Assembly: GCA_026003495.1 (NCBI GenBank)
Contig: BPHK01000001.1
Location: forward strand, 434,001-498,000
Length of the DNA stretch: 64,000 nucleotides
From: Candidatus Kapaibacterium sp.
GTDB taxonomy: Bacteria > Bacteroidota > Ignavibacteria > Kapaibacteriales > NICIL-2
Reading direction: 5' to 3'
The notes below the pieces were generated by a model. It did not search any database and was not told the origin of the DNA. It saw only the letters and a program-made list of their open reading frames with translations. Position 1 is the first letter of the stretch. Each line of letters starts with the position of its first letter. A program made the translations under genes and the position numbers. Positions 1-8,629 of the stretch are shown here, piece after piece.

Positions 1-2
1 GA

Positions 3-407
3 AAAGAGCTTGTCAAAGAAGTTCGGCTCGAAGCGCGCGATGAATCGGTAGCCGCAGCGGATAAATCTTCCGAGCCCAGCCCAGGCGAATCCTCCGATAG
101 CAAAGGACCAGTTCGCTTCGATGATCTCGGCTTTTCTGTCGCACCGCTCCGCGCTGAAACCAAGGACAAACTCGATGTTGCTAGCGGTGTCGAGGTGACC
201 AAGGTTGAGCGCTACAGCGAGGCATACATGCGTGGACTGACGCCCAACTCGGTCATCGTGAGTGTGGATCGTAAGCCTGTGGATTCCCCAGGACAGCTGC
301 GCTCGGTGATCGCAAGCAAAAAGCCCGGTGATGTGGTCATGCTGGAAGTCAAATCCCAAGAAGGTAAGCAGGTCGTTTCCCTGCGGATCCCCTCGAGCAC
401 AAACTGA
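3..407 (+). CDS. C-terminal part of a DegP/HtrA-type periplasmic serine protease (PDZ domain), cut by the window edge
   Basis: The reading frame is open from the first bases and ends in TGA at 405-407. Only about 134 residues are visible, so the trypsin-like protease domain lies outside the window. After a low-complexity, Ser/Pro-rich linker (about residues 20-37) comes a domain that starts with FDDLGFSVAPL and continues through GVEVTKVE, AYMRGLTPNSVIVSV and a PGDVVMLEV strand. This is the usual shape of the second PDZ domain of DegP/DegQ (a GL-rich loop and a final beta strand). Family knowledge: these proteases degrade or refold envelope proteins in the periplasm. The family call is inferred from the PDZ pattern alone, because no catalytic residue can be checked here. 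Confidence 0.6.
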   Translation, partial: KELVKEVRLEARDESVAAADKSSEPSPGESSDSKGPVRFDDLGFSVAPLRAETKDKLDVASGVEVTKVERYSEAYMRGLTPNSVIVSVDRKPVDSPGQLRSVIASKKPGDVVMLEVKSQEGKQVVSLRIPSSTN

Positions 408-430
408 CGTCACAACGCACCCCCAACGCT

Positions 431-470
431 GTAGGGCAGGCGTACGCACAGTAAGCAACGCCTGCCCTGC
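431..470. terminator. Hairpin between convergent genes
   Basis: AGGGCAGGCGT at 433-443 is perfectly complementary to ACGCCTGCCCT at 458-468, with a 14-base loop. It lies between the stop of the protease gene (407) and the stop of the convergent propeller gene (474). There is no clean T-run on either side, so it is probably a bidirectional terminator or 3'-end stabiliser. Confidence 0.6.
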
Positions 471-473
471 TTA

Positions 474-3098
474 TTACTGCACTTTGATAAGCACTCCGCT
501 GGCTTTGCGATTCTCCCACAGGACGCGGTAAATGTACGTCCCTGCCGGGAGTTCTCCAAGATCCGTCGGTGCCAACAGGAACGGAACGACACCCGCTTGG
601 CTTGGTTGTTGTCTCTGCTCGGAAAGCTTTCGCCCGAGTGCATCGTAAAGTTCGAGGAGGAGTGCACCGCCGCCGTGCGGCAGGTGAACGCGAATAAGTG
701 CATAGTCCGTCGTGGGAGTGGGGATCGGGCTTTCCACAAGGAAATCGCTCGGTGAAGGTTGCTGAGAATCTGCACCGAGCTCGCCAGCCCGAAGCGTACA
801 CAGAAAGATGCCGCCGCCATGGGTTCCGAGCACCGTCATTCCATCACTGGAGCGAACATCAATTGCTTCGACGGGGAGCACACCCAGGGTCGTTAGTCCC
901 AGTGGTTGCCATGCTGTCTGCGCCGAGAGCGAGTCGGCAACAAATGCGCCAATGCTTGTGCCCGCAACGTAGAGCCGCTTGCCATTGGAGACAATCGAGC
1001 GCACAACCCGTACCGATGGCCCCCAGCCGCTCGAATCTTCGTCGAGCGATCCACCAACCCATTGCCAGGTGGCGCCACCATCCCACGTTGCAAGGATGCT
1101 GGGGAGAGTGTAGTTCGAGATCGTCACGATGATACGGCGCGGATCGGCTTCGTCCCAATCAATTGCAGCGATGAATGCACCCTCCGGAATTGGTGCAGCG
1201 GTAAACTGTTCGACTTGACCGGTTGTGATGTCACACCGATAGAGCCGACCTTCTGCAGTGCCTGCCAGCACAATTCCATCACGCACCGCAAGTGTTGTGA
1301 TCAGGTCCGGGCGGGGAATCACCGCAGCTTGCATCCACGCAGGGTCGAAGGAGCCATTGGCATATCCAAGCCGATAGAGCGCGTTATCGAGCGCAAGGAT
1401 CACCGCGTGGAGCGATTCATCGTAGGCGACTTCCGTGACGAATGCGCTGCCACTGCGCGGTGGAGAAGGCATCGAAACCAGATTCATCCTCTCGTCGAGT
1501 GCATACACGCTGCCGAACTGCGAGGATGCAACGATGAGCTTGCCTGCTTCTGCAACCAGGACCCGGCAGCCATCGCCGCCGTAGGCAAAGCTCCAGGGTT
1601 CGCCATACGTAGCGCTGGATGTGTACCAGTTGCTGTTGTCCTGGAATCCTGCGATGACAAAACGGCTTGCTGGCACTACACGGTTGAGCGCGACGTGGTA
1701 GGCTTGCGTTGTGGTCAAGCCATCGTTGAGCGCTTCCCACCAGGCTCCGTTGGTTGCCAGCGGCGTTGTGGTTCGGTAAATGCCGCCATCGGTTGCCGCG
1801 TAGAGCTGCCCTGGACTGCTGGGGGGAAACACGAGTGCGTGGACATCTGGGTGCAACGAGCCGGATTCGACGCGGTAAGGATAGCCCCCAAGGTGAAGTG
1901 CCGAAGCAACGCATCCATCGAGCGAGAGAAAAACATCGGTGCTGCCGACGTACACCACATTCGGATTCTGGGGATGCACCGCCAGTGCCATGCAATACCC
2001 GCCGAGTGTCTCAAATGGCGATTGCTGCGGGTTTTTCAAACCATTGAGCCATGCGGAGCGATCTACCCACAAGTCGGTCGCGGGTTGATACAGCCACAGC
2101 GTGTGCTGCGACGCAAAGCTCGAATAGCGCGCGCTCCAGGAACGCGGCGTTTGGGTGAACACATAGAGCGCCGAACCATCCGCCGACGCTGCCAGGACGA
2201 TCCGACGTGCTGCGGGAGGAAACCCCGCTGGCGTGATTTGGCGCCATCCGCCGCCGCGGAGCGAACGGACGAAGATTCCGTACTGCGACGGTGCAGTACC
2301 GTCATCCCATGCGCCGATTGCGGCGTAGAGTCTATCGCCAACGGTGATAATCTCGGTGCAGAACGCTGGCCGTGCGGTATCGCCGAGTTCGAGATGCCAG
2401 CGCGCGCCATCCCAGGCGTAGATGCCTCCGTAGCAAGCGGCATAGAGCACTTCGCCTGTGTCGTGCGCTGCTACTGCGAGCCGCCAAACGATCTGCCACG
2501 CTTGCGTTGGGAGAGCATTCGGCTGCCCGGTGATGGGCGGCGAGATCGAGTGCCAGCGTGCGCCATTGTCCGTGGAGCGATAGATGCCCGTGCCAGTCCC
2601 AATCGTTCGCAGCAGCGTGGATGTCCGGCGCTCGGTCGTTGAAAGCCCCTCGCCAGTGCCGGCGTACCATGTGTCGGGATTCTGAATGCTCTGCACAAGA
2701 CAGGAGACAGCAGGTACCAGTGTCGGTGGTGTCATCCGTACCCACGAGCTGCCGCCGTCAATACTTCGCCAGATACCGCCAGTGACCCCGCCGGTCATGA
2801 TTACCTGCGCCGAACGCCGATCGAACGCCAGCGCTCGCGTACGCCCTGCGACATTCGTCGGTCCGATCGGTTGGACTGCTGTTAGTGGCGCCATCTTCGA
2901 CGGTGTGGCAGCGAGCAGACGCCGAGCGAATGCTGCATCTCGAATTGCAGCGTCGTGCGGTACCACCCCCGTCTGCGGATTACCAAAGCGACGGCAATCC
3001 CACTGCCAGCGGTCGGAAGGGTGTGCTTCTTTCCACTGCGGAATCGTTTGTTGTGCTGTTGCAGTGGCTATGAGCACAAAAACAAATACCAGCTTCAG
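474..3098 (-). CDS. Secreted beta-propeller (Asp-box/VPS10-like) protein with T9SS sorting domain
   Basis: About 874 residues. Repeated Asp-box-like turns are visible (WRSIDGGSSW, YRSTDNGARW, TWDGGATW), as in sialidase/VPS10-type propellers. The last 80 residues (ALLLELYDALGRKL ... LPAGTYIYRVLW) form a type A T9SS sorting domain, so export through the type IX system to the cell surface is expected. The start is unusual. The first GTG/ATG (3077) would cut the signal peptide to MLIATATAQQ. Reading from the CTG at 3098-3096 gives MKLVFVFVLIATATAQQ, a normal signal peptide, with AAAGG just upstream and a CTGA overlap with the rsmB stop. I therefore place the start at CTG 3098. The ligand is unknown and no catalytic site is recognised. 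Confidence 0.75.
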   Translation of the reverse strand: MKLVFVFVLIATATAQQTIPQWKEAHPSDRWQWDCRRFGNPQTGVVPHDAAIRDAAFARRLLAATPSKMAPLTAVQPIGPTNVAGRTRALAFDRRSAQVIMTGGVTGGIWRSIDGGSSWVRMTPPTLVPAVSCLVQSIQNPDTWYAGTGEGLSTTERRTSTLLRTIGTGTGIYRSTDNGARWHSISPPITGQPNALPTQAWQIVWRLAVAAHDTGEVLYAACYGGIYAWDGARWHLELGDTARPAFCTEIITVGDRLYAAIGAWDDGTAPSQYGIFVRSLRGGGWRQITPAGFPPAARRIVLAASADGSALYVFTQTPRSWSARYSSFASQHTLWLYQPATDLWVDRSAWLNGLKNPQQSPFETLGGYCMALAVHPQNPNVVYVGSTDVFLSLDGCVASALHLGGYPYRVESGSLHPDVHALVFPPSSPGQLYAATDGGIYRTTTPLATNGAWWEALNDGLTTTQAYHVALNRVVPASRFVIAGFQDNSNWYTSSATYGEPWSFAYGGDGCRVLVAEAGKLIVASSQFGSVYALDERMNLVSMPSPPRSGSAFVTEVAYDESLHAVILALDNALYRLGYANGSFDPAWMQAAVIPRPDLITTLAVRDGIVLAGTAEGRLYRCDITTGQVEQFTAAPIPEGAFIAAIDWDEADPRRIIVTISNYTLPSILATWDGGATWQWVGGSLDEDSSGWGPSVRVVRSIVSNGKRLYVAGTSIGAFVADSLSAQTAWQPLGLTTLGVLPVEAIDVRSSDGMTVLGTHGGGIFLCTLRAGELGADSQQPSPSDFLVESPIPTPTTDYALIRVHLPHGGGALLLELYDALGRKLSEQRQQPSQAGVVPFLLAPTDLGELPAGTYIYRVLWENRKASGVLIKVQ

Positions 3099-4480
3099 TG
3101 CCGCCTTTGAAAGAGTGCAACAAAGACCGAATTGCAGCGGTGGTTGTGTGGAAGCGATTGGAGCGTCCCATCGGCTTGGATAAGGGAGGGGGAAACGATT
3201 CGCTCATCGGCTGGGATGCGTTCAAGCTCTGGGTGCGTGGTTGCGATCCACTCGACAAATCCTGTTGTTTCGATTGGTTCGAATGATGCGACAGTAACAA
3301 CAGCGATTCCGCCAGGAGCAAGATAGGCAATCGCGCGTTCAAAAAGCTCGCGAGTGCGTCGAGCTGCGCGGTGGAGATCCCACGAATCCACCCGCCACTT
3401 CCCTTCCGGCTTCCGTCGCCAGAGTCCAATACCGCTGGAGGGTGCATCGAGTGCGATGGCATCGAACGTGGCATCGCGTTCGGTCGTGAGAACCTCAAGT
3501 GGAGCCCAGCCCAACTGCTGCTGTGCAACTGCAACCCAACCAGGGAAGACGCCCTGCTCGGTAAGGATGGAGATCCCACCAGAACGGATAGTTGCAAGTT
3601 CCCACAGTGGGAGGAGAGCGATCGTTGGGCTGATGCAGACATAGAGCAAACGGCTGGGGGATGTTGCTTCGAGGAGTGCTGCAACGGAAACGTACATTGG
3701 GTCAGAAACGTAGCAATGCCCTTCTCGAGCAAGTGGGAGAGCGCTGAGCTCCAAAAACGGATTCGTCCGCACAAGCCGTGGTGCCAGTGGCGAGATCTCA
3801 AATGGGATGCTGTGCTGCTCCAACCACGCCGGCAGCGAGTGATCATCGGTGCGCACGCGGTTGGCAGCAAGGTAGAGCGGCGGCCGCTCGAGATTGGCGG
3901 CGAGCATTTGTTCGGTGACTTCTTCGCCATATCGCTCCAACCATCGCTCGACAAGCCACATCGGGTGGGAATAGACAACCGCAAGGTGGAGCGCAAGCTG
4001 CTCCCGGGGTGGATAGCGAATTCCTGCGACATTCCGAGCAATTGCACGCAGTACGCCGACAAGTTTTGCGGCATACGTTTCGCCTTTGATGCGTGCAAGC
4101 AACCGGCCAGCACTTTCGATGGCAGCCTGTGGCGGGACTTTTGAGATCATCAAAATTTGGTAGAGTGCAACGCGAAGAGTCTCTTGGACGGCTGGCATGC
4201 ACTTGGGGAATTCTCCATGGTAGAAACCTGTGAGCACCCAGTCGAGTTTGGCGCGCATCCGTAACGTGCCGTAAACCAGCTCTTGGTAGAGTGCCCGATC
4301 GAAGTCGTTCCACTCCGGATGAGCTGATAGTTCATCGCGGACAAGTCGTTCTGCGTCGAGTGCGGTACTTTGAATGCGCAAGAGCGTTCGGACTGCAACG
4401 CTGCGCACGCCCTCTTGCTCGAACAGCGGCGTGCCCTCGGCAATCGGCGGAGCGATCTGGCTCAATGGTTGGGGGTCCAT
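3095..4480 (-). CDS. RsmB/Fmu-family rRNA cytosine methyltransferase homologue, catalytic cysteines lost
   Basis: 461 residues, normal for RsmB. The N-terminal third (about 25-165) is a NusB-like RNA-binding domain (VRTLLRI, LYQELVYGTLRMRAKLDW, AALYQILM-like helices). The C-terminal part keeps the methyltransferase layout: DAPSSGIGLWRRKPEGKWR aligns with the motif IV DAPCSGxGxxRRxPxxKW, and the motif VI stretch reads VVTVASFEP where active enzymes have a TCS-type Cys motif. The motif I loop (normally DLCAAPGGKT) is also unrecognisable (YVCISPTIALLP). Both Cys residues used for C967 methylation of 16S rRNA are therefore absent. It is first in a two-gene unit and overlaps the propeller start by 4 nt. 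It may be a retained RNA-binding paralogue, or the organism may lack this modification. Confidence 0.8.
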   Translation of the reverse strand: MDPQPLSQIAPPIAEGTPLFEQEGVRSVAVRTLLRIQSTALDAERLVRDELSAHPEWNDFDRALYQELVYGTLRMRAKLDWVLTGFYHGEFPKCMPAVQETLRVALYQILMISKVPPQAAIESAGRLLARIKGETYAAKLVGVLRAIARNVAGIRYPPREQLALHLAVVYSHPMWLVERWLERYGEEVTEQMLAANLERPPLYLAANRVRTDDHSLPAWLEQHSIPFEISPLAPRLVRTNPFLELSALPLAREGHCYVSDPMYVSVAALLEATSPSRLLYVCISPTIALLPLWELATIRSGGISILTEQGVFPGWVAVAQQQLGWAPLEVLTTERDATFDAIALDAPSSGIGLWRRKPEGKWRVDSWDLHRAARRTRELFERAIAYLAPGGIAVVTVASFEPIETTGFVEWIATTHPELERIPADERIVSPSLIQADGTLQSLPHNHRCNSVFVALFQRRH

Positions 4481-4594
4481 CTCGTCTTCTGTGGTGGCTT
4501 GTGTTCAGGTGTGCCAAAATACACCGTGCACTATTTTCGATTGCGCACAAGCGGTGGCAAGCATCGAAGGCTCTTCTACTCCATGGAGTTCGTC

Positions 4595-5410
4595 ATGGCA
4601 CTTCGTTGGATTGTTGGTAGTGCGTTGCTCCTTACCTGCAGTGTATCGGCGCAAATTGTGCGGCACGGGCAGGCATCGCCGATTGCACCGGAGATCACGC
4701 TGTACGACTACCCTGGCGTTATCATTGGTGTCCCCTTGGTCGTTCAGCAGGGGCAATACCTCGATACGTGCAATTGCCCACCGTTTACCGGCGGAAGTGG
4801 AAGCGGCATTATGGCGGGAGTTTTCTACGAACTGCCAGCAACTGAAGCATCGGTCGTTCGATTTGGCTTGAGTGCAGGGGGTGACTACCGCTCTGCGGTT
4901 GCACGCTACCGCGAGCAGGAAGCACTCACCTTCACAAGTGCCGATGGCAATCAGAGCTTCCGGGACATCCCAGTCGAGTTCCGCCAAGAAATGAGGTTCT
5001 CGACCTTTGCGCTGTGGGCACAGCCGTACGTGCGAGTTGTTCCCATTCCGAGCGAAGCACTCGCAGCCAGTGTTGGCGCAAATCTCGCAGCTGTGCTCAC
5101 TGCAAATGCAACGCATACGAAGTCGCTTGTGGATAATACCGTCCGCTTGCCGAATGGGGAGGTTGTCGCGTTGCAGATGCCCGGGGGTGGAACATCGGCG
5201 ACGGTGCGCGATGGCGAGCTGCTCGGACTGCAGCGCTTCCAGATTGCAGCGGTATTCCGGCTCGAATCAAGCATTCCACTGGGGGAGCAGTGGCGGCTTC
5301 GACCGGGTCTACAGTACCAGCTTCCACTGACGGACCTTTCGTCCAGTGGCGGAATGCGTTTAGCTGCGTGGATGCTGACACTCTCCCTTGCACGGCGCGA
5401 TAAGCAGTAG
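4595..5410 (+). CDS. Putative outer-membrane beta-barrel protein
   Basis: 271 residues from ATG 4595, chosen because GGAG (4585-4588) sits 6 nt upstream and the protein then begins with a signal peptide (MALRWIVGSALLLTCSVSA, cleavage before QIV). An in-frame ATG at 4583 is possible but poorly placed. The body alternates hydrophobic and polar residues in many short strands separated by turns, and the last strands (WRLRPGLQYQLPLTDLSS, LAAWMLTLSLARR) resemble a porin-like barrel end. No named family is recognised. It is divergent from rsmB and just ahead of miaB on the same strand. Confidence 0.6.
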   Translation: MALRWIVGSALLLTCSVSAQIVRHGQASPIAPEITLYDYPGVIIGVPLVVQQGQYLDTCNCPPFTGGSGSGIMAGVFYELPATEASVVRFGLSAGGDYRSAVARYREQEALTFTSADGNQSFRDIPVEFRQEMRFSTFALWAQPYVRVVPIPSEALAASVGANLAAVLTANATHTKSLVDNTVRLPNGEVVALQMPGGGTSATVRDGELLGLQRFQIAAVFRLESSIPLGEQWRLRPGLQYQLPLTDLSSSGGMRLAAWMLTLSLARRDKQ

Positions 5411-5493
5411 TCCGGTGCGCATGTCCCGATGAGCGTTCTGCTGATTCGGCTGCGGTAAGTTTGCGGTACGTCGAATTTCCGAGCCAGAGTGCA

Positions 5494-6885
5494 ATGACAA
5501 CGATCGAGTTGCCCGTTCTCCAACCTGAGCCAGCAAGCGAACCTCCGGCGAAGGCTACTGGACGCCACGCTGTGTACGTTGAAACCTACGGCTGCCAGAT
5601 GAATCTCAACGACACCGAGATCGTGCAGGCAATCATGGCGCGGCATGGCTTTCGGCTTGCCAACTCTATTGCGGAAGCGGACGTAGTACTGCTGAACACC
5701 TGTGCTGTGCGCGATAATGCCGAGCGCAAGATTCACGAGCGGCTCAAGCACCTGCGCGGCTTGCGTAAGCGCAAACCCGAAATGGTCGTCGGCGTGCTCG
5801 GATGCATGGCGGAACGGCTTCGCCACAGCTTGCTCGGAGAGCAGGAACTCGTTGATCTCGTCGTCGGCCCAGATGAGTATCGGCGGCTGCCTGAGCTGGT
5901 CGAACGCGCATTTGCCGGCGAACAAGGGATCGCTGTCAAACTCTCACGGGTGGAGACGTACGACGACATCACGCCGATTCGCACCCAAGGGATAAGCGCA
6001 TGGATTTCGATCATGCGCGGGTGCGATAAGTTCTGCACCTTCTGCGTGGTGCCATTCACGCGTGGACGGGAGCGCTCGCGCCCGCTCGAGAGCATCGTCC
6101 GTGAAGCTGTGCAGCTGTGGGACGATGGCTTCCGCGAGGTCACACTTCTGGGGCAGAACGTCAATTCCTACCGCGATCCCAACGGCAAGGGCGACTTTGC
6201 CGACTTGCTCGCTGCCGTTGCCGAAGCAGTGCCGCAGATGCGCATTCGCTACACCACGTCGCATCCCTACGACATGAGCGATAAGCTCATCGAGACGATG
6301 GCAGCCTATGCGAACATTTGCCCCTACATCCACTTGCCCGTGCAATCCGGCAGCGACCGTATCCTCCAGCTGATGAATCGGCACTATACCGTTGCGCACT
6401 ACTTGGAACGCATCGAGAAAATTCGCTCGACGATTCCTCGATGCGCGCTTTCGACGGACATCATCGTTGGTTTCTGCACCGAGACCGACGAAGACCATCG
6501 CAAGACGCTCGAGCTAATGGAGACCGTCCGCTACGACGGTGCGTACATGTTCAAATACTCGCCGCGGGAAAATACCAAAGCCTGGAAAATGGGTGACGAC
6601 GTTCCAGAAGAGGTCAAAGCCCAGCGGCTCGAGGAAGTGATCCAGCTCCAACAGCAGATTTCGTGGGAAATCAACCAATCCGAGATCGGAAAAACCTTCG
6701 AAGTGCTCGTCGAAGGTCCGAGCAAACGCGATTCAGCGCAGTGGCAGGGAAGAACCGATACCAACAAGGTCGTGATTTTCCCACACCTGGGGACTGACCA
6801 GAGCTACATCGTCGGCGATTACATTCAGGTGCGGATCGAGCGTGCCACCAGTGCAACGCTCTTCGGAACAGTTGTCTCAGGATAG
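5494..6885 (+). CDS. miaB: MiaB, tRNA-2-methylthio-N6-dimethylallyladenosine synthase
   Basis: 463 residues from ATG 5494; a longer TTG start at 5461 is less likely. The N-terminal UPF0004 domain carries the three cluster cysteines in YGCQMNLND, LNTCAVRDNAERK and VLGCMAER. The radical-SAM CxxxCxxC motif is in MRGCDKFCTFCVVPFTRGRE (about residues 177-184), and a TRAM domain closes the protein. Family knowledge: it inserts sulfur and a methyl group at C2 of i6A37 in tRNAs reading UNN codons, in the cytoplasm, using two 4Fe-4S clusters and SAM. The DNA after the stop runs straight into the GT9 gene (5 nt gap), so the two are probably co-transcribed. Full length, nothing missing. Confidence 0.95.
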   Translation: MTTIELPVLQPEPASEPPAKATGRHAVYVETYGCQMNLNDTEIVQAIMARHGFRLANSIAEADVVLLNTCAVRDNAERKIHERLKHLRGLRKRKPEMVVGVLGCMAERLRHSLLGEQELVDLVVGPDEYRRLPELVERAFAGEQGIAVKLSRVETYDDITPIRTQGISAWISIMRGCDKFCTFCVVPFTRGRERSRPLESIVREAVQLWDDGFREVTLLGQNVNSYRDPNGKGDFADLLAAVAEAVPQMRIRYTTSHPYDMSDKLIETMAAYANICPYIHLPVQSGSDRILQLMNRHYTVAHYLERIEKIRSTIPRCALSTDIIVGFCTETDEDHRKTLELMETVRYDGAYMFKYSPRENTKAWKMGDDVPEEVKAQRLEEVIQLQQQISWEINQSEIGKTFEVLVEGPSKRDSAQWQGRTDTNKVVIFPHLGTDQSYIVGDYIQVRIERATSATLFGTVVSG

Positions 6886-6890
6886 GCGCC

Positions 6891-7868
6891 ATGCGCCGAG
6901 AGCATGCACGGCGCATCCTTGCAGAGGCACGCACGATCGGTGTTGTGCGTACCGATCACTTGGGCGATATGGTGCTGACGCTCCCGGTGGTGAACGCGCT
7001 GCGCCAGGAGTTCCCATCGGCAACAATTGCCCTCATCGCGCATAGCCGCACTGCCCCGCTTGTCGAGTGGGCACCCGGCGTTGATCGCTGCTACTTTGTG
7101 GACCAACTCCCGTTCGAACGTGTGCTCCGGCATGAGCGATTCGATGCGCTCTTTTTTCCGCGCGCACGTGCCGAAGAAGCCTGGCAGGCATGGTGCGCAC
7201 GCGTGCCGCTCCGCGTTGGGACGCGCTATCGGTGGTGGAGTCCGCTCTACTCGGTACGTATCCCTGACCACCGCCATACCGCGGAATACCATGAAGCCGA
7301 GTACAACGTCCGCATGCTCGAATACATCACCGGCAAGCGATACCGCGTTGAGCTACTCCGCCCGCGTATTCCCGAATCGGTACGCTCGGAAGTCTCGGCA
7401 ATCCTTGCCGGTGCTGGTGTCGAGGAGCCGTTTCTTGTCCTGCATCCGGGCGGGCGAGGTTCTGCGCCACGGTGGGAGAAGTTCCCAGTCCTGGCGCAGA
7501 TGCTCGCTCAGCAGCATCCTGGTGTCCGAATCGTTGTGACAGGAACTTTCTCGGAGACTGGACTCTGCGCTGCAATCTCCGAGGCTGTACCCTCTGCGGT
7601 CAACCTCAGCGGCAAACTCCAGCTTTCGCAGCTTATTGCGCTGCTCGACCGCGCAGCTGTTGTCGTAGCAAATTCGACTGGTGTGCTGCACATCGCTGCT
7701 GCATTGGGTCGAGCCGTCGTGGGTCTTTTTCCATCCGAACCACCTGCACAGAGCCCAGCACGCTGGCGGCCGTTGGGAGAGCGTGCGGCAGTCCTTGCCA
7801 ACTCGCCGATTGATGCAATTTCCCCCCAGGCGGTTGCGTGTGCAATTGAGGCGGTGCTCAGCGTTTAG
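6891..7868 (+). CDS. Glycosyltransferase family 9 (ADP-heptose:LPS heptosyltransferase type)
   Basis: 325 residues. The N-terminus holds the Rossmann start RTDHLGDMVLTLPVVNALRQ, the hallmark of WaaF/WaaC-type GT9 enzymes. The C-terminal half has the nucleotide-sugar domain, with LVLHPGGRGSAPRWEKF and a later VVANSTGVLHIAAALGRAVVGLF stretch (the acidic/Thr-Gly-proximal loop that contacts the ADP-heptose). It transfers a heptose to lipid A-core on the cytoplasmic face of the inner membrane (family knowledge); the acceptor cannot be told from sequence. It lies 5 nt after miaB and near the heptose-phosphate adenylyltransferase, which makes ADP-heptose and supports the donor assignment. Confidence 0.85.
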   Translation: MRREHARRILAEARTIGVVRTDHLGDMVLTLPVVNALRQEFPSATIALIAHSRTAPLVEWAPGVDRCYFVDQLPFERVLRHERFDALFFPRARAEEAWQAWCARVPLRVGTRYRWWSPLYSVRIPDHRHTAEYHEAEYNVRMLEYITGKRYRVELLRPRIPESVRSEVSAILAGAGVEEPFLVLHPGGRGSAPRWEKFPVLAQMLAQQHPGVRIVVTGTFSETGLCAAISEAVPSAVNLSGKLQLSQLIALLDRAAVVVANSTGVLHIAAALGRAVVGLFPSEPPAQSPARWRPLGERAAVLANSPIDAISPQAVACAIEAVLSV

Positions 7869-8107
7869 AGTGTCTGGCAGCGTCCATCGAAACTCGAAGC
7901 GGCGTTCAGCGTGGGTTAGGGCTTGGGCTGCCGCTTGCGAAACTTGCAGCAGAAACGATGATGGGAGCGCTCTGGCATGAGCGTCGCTTCCCGCGAGGGA
8001 CACGCTTTGTCCTCCATGTGCCGTATGGGCAGGAGCTTGTCACCCCAAGCCTCGGAGGCGTGCAATCAATGCACTCGTCGAACGGCCTTCCAATAGCGGC
8101 ACAATAA
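7850..8107 (+). pseudogene. Remnant of a GHKL/histidine-kinase ATPase C-terminus
   Basis: A frame without its own start overlaps the end of the GT9 gene and the 3' end of hldE. It contains RGLGLGLPLAKLAAE followed by MGALWHERRFPRGTRFVLHVP. This matches the order of the G2 box (GxGLGLxLxKxxxE), the xGGxxxxES-like strand and the final GTxFxxxLP strand of HATPase_c domains. The N, G1 and F boxes, the HisKA part and a start codon are all missing. After about 8035 the reading frame runs antisense into hldE. I read it as a decayed kinase scrap; chance similarity is the alternative, because only about 45 residues are informative. Confidence 0.4.
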
Positions 8108-8507
8108 CCACGCGCCCACCCTTCGAACGGACCAGATCGGCGCCAACGACGGTCGCTTCCGTGTAATCGCCGCCTTTGACGAGGACGTCTGGCTGGACTG
8201 TAGCAATCAGCTCTGCGGGTGTGTCTTCGTCAAAGATGGTGACAGCGTCTACTGCACGCAGCGCATCGAGCACTGCAGCGCGATCCTCCTGCGAGTTGAT
8301 GGGGCGCTCCGGTCCCTTGAGACGGCGGACGGATGCGTCGCTGTTGACCCCAACGATGAGTACATCGCCAAGCTGACGTGCTACCGAAAGATACTCGACA
8401 TGCCCACGGTGGAGAATGTCGAAGCAGCCATTGGTGAAGACAATCCGTTTCCCCTCAGCGCGAAGCGCTGCAAGGTAGCGAGGAAGCTCGTCGCGCGTAA
8501 TGATCAT
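8040..8507 (-). CDS. rfaE2: D-glycero-beta-D-manno-heptose 1-phosphate adenylyltransferase (HldE C-terminal domain, stand-alone)
   Basis: 155 residues from ATG 8507, with GAGG upstream; a 26-residue longer frame has no family match. It is a nucleotidyltransferase of the cytidylyltransferase-like superfamily: [17 protein letters not shown] carries the HxGH-type nucleotide-binding site (RGH), followed by [15 protein letters not shown] and a C-terminal [15 protein letters not shown] plus ISTxAxR-like end ([14 protein letters not shown]). It adenylylates heptose-1-phosphate to ADP-heptose, the donor for the GT9 enzyme next door. In many bacteria this domain is fused to the kinase; here the kinase is a separate gene at 34193-35245. 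Confidence 0.92.
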   Translation of the reverse strand: MIITRDELPRYLAALRAEGKRIVFTNGCFDILHRGHVEYLSVARQLGDVLIVGVNSDASVRRLKGPERPINSQEDRAAVLDALRAVDAVTIFDEDTPAELIATVQPDVLVKGGDYTEATVVGADLVRSKGGRVVIVPLLEGRSTSALIARLRGLG

Positions 8508-8629
8508 TCCACGCCTCGAGAACAGTGAAACGAAGTCCCAAGAGCGCAGTTCTTGCAACGGGCAGTGATGCAGTAGATTGCACATCTACGAATGCCAATG
8601 CATTGTCTCATCATCGTGAGAGTTGAAGT

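Noticed and set aside
906-2642. Long plus-strand ORF (578 residues)
   Set aside because: Antisense to the propeller gene; its Cys/Arg/Ile mix has no domain and no ribosome site. Shadow of a GC-rich gene.
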